NCBI RefSeq assembly: GCF_000003195.3
Contig: NC_012872.2
Coordinates: 6,386,001 to 6,450,000 of the forward strand
From: Sorghum bicolor
Lineage: Eukaryota > Streptophyta > Magnoliopsida > Poales > Poaceae
Direction: 5' to 3'
DNA length: 64,000 bases
The position numbers were made by a program, and so were the translations under genes. The first letter of the stretch is position 1; each line of letters begins with the position of its first letter. A model generated the notes under the pieces. It did no database searches and was not told where the DNA came from. It saw only the letters and a list, made by a program, of their open reading frames with translations. This document shows, piece after piece, positions 57,051 through 64,000 of the stretch.

Positions 57051-58287
57051 TACTCCATCTTGCTACAGCTTGCTTCATATCCGCAGTTGCATCCACATCA
57101 ATTCCTGTCTCGTATGGCTGTTAATTTCCATATGAGCCTGTATCAGAAGGTATGCAGTTAATTTCTCTTTGTCTGGCTGTGCTTAGTGAGATGTTGGCTT
57201 GCTGACGATTTCTTGATTGTTTTCGCTTGTTTCATAACAAGAATGACTAGAGTTTCCGGTCTAATTTACAATTATTACATGCTGACGACGATCCGCGAGA
57301 CCACAGATGCATATAGACAAGCTGTGGAGATCGACTTCACCAGCTAGCTTTTATGTGGATTCTTTGTCTTCACAGTAAGAGATTGAAAGATTTTCCAATT
57401 CGAAGCATCTATTGTTGTTTCATGGTAAAAGGAAAAGAAAGGTGATCTTTATGTAATTGTATATGTGGATGACTGCAGTTACACCATGTGAATTTTCTTT
57501 TAGGAAAACCTTACTTTTCAGTCTGTAGATATACTCCATAAGTCCATATATGCTAATCTATGTAAGTTGGATAGTGTACACTGCAAACAGAATTACTGAT
57601 CAGATTTGCATTTTAAGGGGCTAAGTGTGCATCCAAATTAAGCATCATTATTTGCGCCTAAGGTGAGTAATTGACAGCTTAATATCTTACAGTTAGCGTG
57701 ACTAAGGTAGATTCAAGAAGATACTAATCCAATTCCTCACTAAAATGTTATGTTTATTTACAATATAATACTGTGCAGCAAAATTACTCCAGATGCAGTG
57801 GAATAAACTAGTGACTGAAAGGACTCCTCACTGCTCTAGCTGATTATCATCACTTCATCAGATGCATGCAGGCCCTAATTGTACTATTTAAGATTAAATT
57901 CTTAGGTAAGCAGCTAGGCGTCGAGATAGATCTTCAGATCTTGTGGTCATCACATGACCTATATATATACACAGTTGGTTAGCTAACTAAAATACCGGAT
58001 GTCCGGATCGATGCTGCCTCCCTGTACAGTCGCAGCACTGCCAGATGCCCTTTGACCCGTCCGAGATCCAGTCTCATCGCATGCGGCATGTGCATGCACA
58101 TCGATCAGGAGCACGAACATCGCCGCCGCTGAGGAGGAGGATCCTGGGCCTCCGGGCTCCTGCCTGCATAGTCGCCGACATGGACGCCATCGTTGATATA
58201 TGCAAGCCACCGACAAGAAATTTTGCTGCAACTTCTTTTCAACGGCTCCCAGTAATTTAGTTTGAGCACTGCCACTAAGTTTTGCAT
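57051..58287. other. MIR393 3' region and intergenic sequence
   Basis: The primary transcript probably extends some way past the hairpin, but no polyadenylation site was assigned. 58000-58260 is GC-richer with ORFs on both strands and no recognisable domain. Confidence 0.4.
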
Positions 58288-58925
58288 GTTATTCCATTCT
58301 AAATTATAAGCCATTTTATTTTTTTTATACGTTAGAGCACCTCCAACAGTACCTAATAATCCTTCCCAATCCTTGTTTTTAGGAAGAATGGAAAAAATTC
58401 ATCTCCAACAACTTCTAAAATGACCTCCTAATCTTTTAGCACTTGAGAAAAAAAAGGTCCAATGCACGTAAAGATACGCAGATGGTCAGTCACACGTATC
58501 CGCCCTCCCCGTCAGCGCACTCCTTTTGTGTTATCATTTTCTCTCATGGTCTCCACATGGGAAAAGAAAATGAGGAAATATAGGGTTCCATGTGAGAAAA
58601 ACACATGAGAGAAAGATTAGTAGGAGGACTTAAATGGATATAGAAATAAATTTAGAATTTCTGATGCAAAATATCATAACTCGGGACCGAGCTTTTGATT
58701 CTTTGGAAGTGGAATATTAAAAACTCTTGAAGATGACTGTTTTTATTCCCTTTCTAATACTTTTGTAGGAGTAGTCATCATATTTTTAGGAAGAAAAAAT
58801 AGAATACTCTTAGAGATGCTCTTAAATATACTTTTCTCTAAGTTTCTAGACGTAGAGTATATATCTAGGTGTACTGCTTGCAAAACCTATAAAAAGCAAA
58901 ACGACATGTAATTTGGAAGGGAGAG
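58288..58925. mobile_element. Stowaway-like MITE containing a second MITE
   Basis: The outer left part (TTCCATTCTAAATTATAAG) and the outer right part (CATGTAATTTGGAAGGGAG) are the two inverted ends of one Stowaway-type element, separated by the element at 58335-58821. The left terminus is eroded. Confidence 0.65.
58335..58821. mobile_element. Inner MITE, 487 bp, GAGCAYCTCCAACAG family
   Basis: The left end GAGCACCTCCAACAGTA and the inverted right end GAGCATCTCTAAGAGTA match. TTA is duplicated at both sides (58332-58334 and 58822-58824), as in Tourist-type elements. Confidence 0.85.
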
Positions 58926-60340
58926 TACTTTTCTTCAGGCAAACTTACTTCAGGAAGAAACAGTTTTGCTACAGCCAAAAGAAAATTGATCTATCCAAAC
59001 TCAGGCTTAGGTACATTATCTGATCTGAATATTACTACAGTTAATTAAGGGCCTCTCACGACACGATATATAAATCATATAAATTCTCGTAATAACTAGA
59101 AATGTCTAGGCTTTAATTTTAGACTCTAATCATCATCTCTAGCCACTGTCATTGTGAAAGATAATTTAAAATAATCACTTTGCTTTCATATACCCACATT
59201 TGCCACTATAAAAGATGGTGCCTTTAATAAATTTATGTCTAAATTACCCAATTAACTCTAATACTATGAAAGGTAATGCAAAGTAATTGTGCATCTAAAT
59301 TACCTACATCTACGTTATGAATGATAATATTTAATAGCACCCTATCTAAAGTACACATAACTTAAATGTCTATCAAATCTAAATATAAATATTAATATAA
59401 GTTATTATAAAAAATAATTCAATGGACATAAAGTATGTTATATATGTTTCTAAATTATCACTCCAATCATTTTTAGTTAAATTAAAAGTAAACATATGCG
59501 CCACCACGGAAGCATGCATATTGTTATACTTATTATTTTAGTAGTTTATTAAGAGAGGAAAAATGTGTTCACCACATAACAATGACACTAATATAGTGCA
59601 CTTTAAATTATGTTAGTACTCAATACAATAAATTTATAAGTTCCTACTTTAAATAAGTTCATACATTTTGACTGTAACAATATATCACATCAATACTACT
59701 AATTTAATTTAAGTACTTTATATTTTTTATCAAATAATACTATTACACATATAAATTTTCAATATAGCAACTCAACACCTTGAGTGTCGTTGTCCAGGCT
59801 GAAACGTTATGCAGTTTATATCTAACAGTGAAGCTTAGGAACTAGAATATATTTTAATAGAACACAAAAGTAAAATTTTGAATAAAAGATACACAACCAT
59901 AGGTTTTCTTCACATGTGGATAAAAAATTGCATCAACAAATGAGATCAAAAGTTGAAAGCTGAAATCTATATGAATGATGTCACAAGAAAATGTTGAACA
60001 AGAGTTTTTATTCCCTCTATCCTGAAATATAAGGACTTGTTGTAATTTTAGGACATCCTATGTAAGACAAATAAAGTATGTCACCCTCCCTAACTACTAT
60101 ATTTGGGTTGGTGATAGACATTAATGGTAGGTATGCATATGAATATTGTCTTTTAGAATGTTTATTTTGAAGAAACCCTTTTAGAGCAGTTGTAGTTGTT
60201 GAGGGAAGTGTTGGTGATTGTTCTCCACCTCCAACCAGTGATTTGTGAGAGGCATTGATCCCACCTCGTGGAGTTGCAAATGGATACTCTAGTGAAATAC
60301 TCATGGCTAGTTGGAGTGCACCATGTGCTTGATCCATGCA
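58926..60340. other. A/T-rich intergenic region, no gene
   Basis: 59000-59960 is A/T-rich and structureless. 60015-60085 (CCTGAAATATAAGGACTTGT) is a small Stowaway-like remnant. The minus-strand ORF at 60017-60337 has no domain. Confidence 0.4.
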
Positions 60341-61340
60341 GCATCCAAGTTATGGGTCTAGCTTGTCACGCTAGTTAGTGCACAAATCATCACTTGGGTA
60401 CTCACCACAACGTGGATGTAGGTTGCCTGCAAGCAATCGAACCAGAGGGATAAATCATTATGTTGATCACTTGCTCTGGTTGGTTTGCTGCTGCTACTCA
60501 CTCTTGTATTTACTTTCTTATTATGCTTGTGAGTGGTAGTTGCTTGATTTATCTACCTAGAGTAGTGTAGTTGTAGTTTTATAATTAACTAGCTAGTTCT
60601 TAGTTGTTTTCTAGTTTGCTTGTGTAGCTAGATGTGTTTTATACTAGAAATCCCTCACTACTAGAATTGTATAGGGGCTTGCTTGAGAGATTTAGACCTA
60701 GAACAAGTAGAGGCTATTAGGATCATTAATTTGTTTTACTAATCACCTTTGCTCTAGTGTTGTGCTTTTGTAAAAGGATTTTTATAGCCTATTCAATCCT
60801 TCCCCCTCTAGGCATCTATATATCCTTTCAACCATCGTTGATTTGATTCTCTAGAGTTTTCTCTAATGCCTACATTGGAGATTTTTTATGCAAAGTCCAA
60901 TGCCTACATTCGGTGCTCACTTGATACATGCATTGGAGTCTCTGATGCTCTTTATCTCCTCCATCACGCTTGTGCATTGTTCTCTATTTGAAGCTCGCAT
61001 GCCTAAGCTGAATGCTCACTGGAGAGTTCTAGTGCATCGCTTGTAGCTTGCCTTGGATTGGGCTTCACCCCCTTTATCCTGTGCACACCAAGAAGCTCTG
61101 GTGCACCCCTTTGGTGCTTACTGAGAGTAGTTTCAATGTGTCTTTTCGTCTGACCTTTTTCTACTTGATGTCTTAGAGCTTATTTCTTGTCTTATACTGT
61201 CTTCATGGAAGCTCATTATCCTTTGATGATTAAGGTGTTTGATCACTTTATCTTCATTGTGGCCTTGCTCAAGTTCATCCTTGAAAGTTGCATCCATAGG
61301 CAAACAACATTAGTCCAAATAGTCTTGTTGTATCCAATCA
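60341..61340. mobile_element. Possible LTR-retrotransposon remnant
   Basis: TTCAATCCTTCCCCCTCTAG followed by GCATCTATATATCCTTTCA is typical of the leader of Ty1-copia elements in grasses, and the preceding text resembles their LTR and leader. 60861-61140 has GCATTGGAG/TGGTGCACC-type words found in large copia LTRs. No gag or pol ORF survives, and no LTR ends or target duplication were found. Confidence 0.35.
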
Positions 61341-63096
61341 TAAAAACCACTTATGGCCCTCGCTAGGTACCCTTTTTCTTACACCATCTAGAATTTTGCA
61401 ACTTACAATGCAAGATTGCATTGATTAGGATGCATTTAAAAAGGAGCAAATATGAAAGAATGAGACAAAATAGTGCGTCTGGAATAGTAATAAGCTTATA
61501 AAGCTTATTTTGGTAGTTTGAGGGAGATGAGTTTCTAGTAAGCACCTTAGGAAGTGGTTAGCTAATAGCTAGTGACTAAACCAGCTAGTCATCACCCTTA
61601 TAGGTATGCGATCACTCATCCCTTGGGCGTACCTTGTGTTTGATGTGGGGGCAGGACAGGAATCAAGTGGGATATATATCCCACTTTGTCCTAATGTTTA
61701 GTTTGAGGACATGGGAGATGGGAGCATCCACAGAGAGGAATATTCGGGGCTCCCTTCGTCCCTTAAAAAATTAGTTACATACTTGTTCCTTGCAGACCTA
61801 CGACTGGTTTCGTCCGCTGTCATCACCTCCTCTTCCTCTTCTCATGTGCGAGTGTTCTGGCAAATCTAGTGAGGGTTGGCGGCAATGGGAGCGATCGTGG
61901 ATCTAGGCGAAGGTGCCACAAAGTTCTTGATAGAGCTCCTATGTGAGATTAGGGTAGGGTTGGTGTGAGCATCAAGCGGACTCCATGCTACGACTAGGGC
62001 TAGGAGAGGCAAAGGTTAGGGTGCAAGCATCGGACACCATGCGTGAGCGCAGCGTAGGGTTGGCACAAGTGCCAGGACAGGAGAGACGACCAACGGAGCA
62101 AGTCGAGGGTTGTGGCAGGGACAGGATGTGACAGTTGGAGGGCATGGCTGTGATGGACTGATGTGGTTGCGGTAGGGAGCAATGATGATAGGGGCGTGGA
62201 TATATAGGAATAGAAGGCAGTAGCGGTGGTGGAAGGAAGGTGGGAGAGAGATTGACATGTGAGCCCCGTTTAACGGATGTCTAACAGATCATAAACGGTA
62301 ACATATCCTATTCATCCCCGTCTCTCCACCAAAACACATTACAGAGACGTCCATTCAATCTAAAAAAACTGAAATGCATCCATCACATCCTTCTTATCCC
62401 AAAAAACCATATACACCCCCACGAAGATTTGGCCCTTGGGAAGCTTCACGGCCCAAAACAAAATACACCTCGACGCAGATTTGGCCCTTGGGAAGCTTCA
62501 CGGTGTGAAGGTCGTGTTGAGCGACGTCTTCACTGAGAGGCATGGAGCTCACCACCTTGGCCCAAGGACGAGGAGGAACTACGAAGTGAGTCACGCCGAC
62601 AGCAACTCCACCACAACTGGAGGGACTTCGATCAAAAATAGAAAGGAGGCACTAGAATTCTATAAACCACAGCATTGCCGTTGCTGTTACAAGCGGCGCC
62701 ATTTTTCACGTTCACAAAAAAAGAGGGTAGGTGTCAGTACTGCTACTAGAGCGGAAAGTAGAGAAATAAAGCTGTGGTACCTGTCTATCTCGGAGATCTA
62801 CTGTGTATTTCATATATATAGCTAAAAATAACAATTCATATTTCGACGGACGTCCGCCAGTGTTAAAAGCACATTACCCATTATGCGACCATGACGGGAC
62901 CAAAGAAGTTGGCAAGTTGGGTCGCACAAGGTATCAACAACCACAACCTTGCACTGACGTCTGACAAGTAATAAGGACGTGAACTAAGATATATAAACAC
63001 GGACACAAGCGGATTAAGTTGCTAACAGCTTGTGTGACAATTCCAAGCGGAGCATCAATGACAAGTGATCAAACATCAGGCCCGTCCACAGCATCA
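61341..63096. other. Intergenic, no gene assigned
   Basis: 61700-62260 is G-rich on the plus strand with overlapping ORFs and no domain. GATTTGGCCCTTGGGAAGCT is directly duplicated at about 62423 and 62477. A 129-residue plus-strand ORF (62436-62825) begins in that duplicated part and has no recognised family. Confidence 0.35.
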
Positions 63097-63872
63097 TCAA
63101 TCTCTCCAGAATGGCACTTTTCTCTTCGTCTGCTTGAAGCCCTGTGCATAAATTATTAGTACCACTGGTGATAAAAAACAAGAAATGTTTTCATGTTTTA
63201 TGTTCTAGTTACTATCCTCATCAAAGCAAATTCCTTTTGGTGTCTTATTACATAGTTCCACGTGTGATTATTTATTTTATGGTATATGCTCCAAAATATA
63301 CTAGCATCTCCCCCCAACAAACATTTCCCGTTTGATTCATTCATACTCATAACATGTAACTGCAGCATACAGAGTAATATGGCACTTTTATCTACTAAAC
63401 AAATTTGTTCCAGCGACAAATGTTCCTAGCATCTGGATATGATTTATGTATCTTTGTTTCTTCTGTTACAAAAGTGCACATGTGGGAAGTGAAAAATGTA
63501 AGACTATCAATACAAGCCTTGAAATTGCTTGACTATTTAGTAAAGAAATGTTGTCCAAGCATTTTAACAACGAGAGGTTGTCTTAAGTGTTGGCATCTAC
63601 AAAGACTTTTCAAAAAAAGAAAGTCTTACAATGTACTCAATTTCAAATTATACTGCAAAATAATATAATAAATCAAATGTGAAACAAGGATGACATTTAC
63701 ACAACATGGACATTTTAGATAATGAAAAGTTGATACTTGATAGTCTAAATAAGCATACCTTCTTTAAATCTGAATATAGACCTTCCACCCTTTTCTCTGT
63801 CTCCTTGGTGAATGACCATATTCTGTTAATAGTAGAGTTCATCTTGACCCATTCATCAGCTATAACTTGAAC
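63097..63872 (-). CDS. Last two exons of an unidentified gene entering from the right
   Basis: Exon 63872-63759 follows a CTGCAG acceptor and encodes IADEWVKMNSTINRIWSFTK then ETEKRVEGLYSDLKK before a GT donor. The final exon 63141-63097 joins in phase 0 with GFKQTKRKVPFWRD and a TGA stop. The charged, heptad-like first exon looks like a coiled coil, and the tail is basic. The clean splice sites and coding texture make it a real gene end, but I do not recognise the family. A large intron (63142-63758) separates the two. The rest of the gene is outside the window. Confidence 0.6.
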
Positions 63873-64000
63873 CTGCAGTAGTATGACCATGAAATGACCA
63901 TCTGAAAACAAGTACCTACAGCTACAACCATATTTAGCACATAGCCATGAAAGTTGTAAAACAAAGCTTTAAAGTGCCAAAGGAACTATAAGGCAACTGG

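Noticed and set aside
56682..57135. ORFs with long Leu-Ser or Arg-Glu runs on either strand
   Set aside because: They are translations of the (GA)44 microsatellite; the real feature there is the MIR393 transcript.
1..64000. Search for tRNA, rRNA and CRISPR arrays
   Set aside because: No tRNA-like cloverleaf, rRNA sequence or regularly spaced identical short repeats were seen; the repeats present are transposon-related.

Overview
This window is nuclear DNA of a grass, most likely sorghum or a close Andropogoneae relative. That is inferred from GT-AG introns with grass-like exon composition, dense small MITEs with GGCCTTGTTTAGTT ends, Stowaway elements with CTCCCTCC ends, CACTA and Mutator-like transposons, and a MIR393 locus. 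No organism label was available. Coding matches come from recognising families by eye, not from searches.

Layout. Positions 1-1532 hold a minus-strand F-box/LRR gene broken by a frameshift and by a MITE at the window edge. 4460-5460 holds a minus-strand F-box/Sel1-like fragment between two copies of an RPA-like sequence. 6844-9370 is an intact nine-exon RPA1-like gene (plus), followed by a LINE remnant and a T-rich, repeat-rich stretch. 14897-18028 is an intact seven-exon mitochondrial-carrier gene (plus). About 20.9-27.1 kb is an unclassified array of five diverged repeats, each with a TATA-like box, most with a similar short ORF; one copy carries a 327-bp solo LTR.

27771-47451 is one large CACTA transposon of 19,681 bp with matching ends and a TGA target-site duplication. 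It carries a minus-strand element gene (Transposase_24-like region plus an Ulp1-type peptidase module) and a collection of foreign or nested pieces: a Pro/Gln-rich two-exon gene, a RING-type E3 fragment, a PIF/Harbinger-like multi-exon pseudogene, a small Lys/Asp-rich minus-strand gene, and a CBP60-like fragment interrupted by a long-TIR Mutator-like element. I saw no TNP2-type transposase, so it looks non-autonomous.

To the right are more CACTA-derived and nested MITE sequences, then the MIR393 precursor at 56919-57050 with a TATA box and a (GA)44 leader. It represses TIR1/AFB auxin receptors. After more nested MITEs and LTR-retrotransposon-like debris, the last two exons of an unidentified minus-strand gene enter from the right edge.

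The credible functional loci are the RPA1-like gene, the mitochondrial carrier, MIR393 and the right-edge gene. Most of the rest is transposon sequence or captured gene debris.
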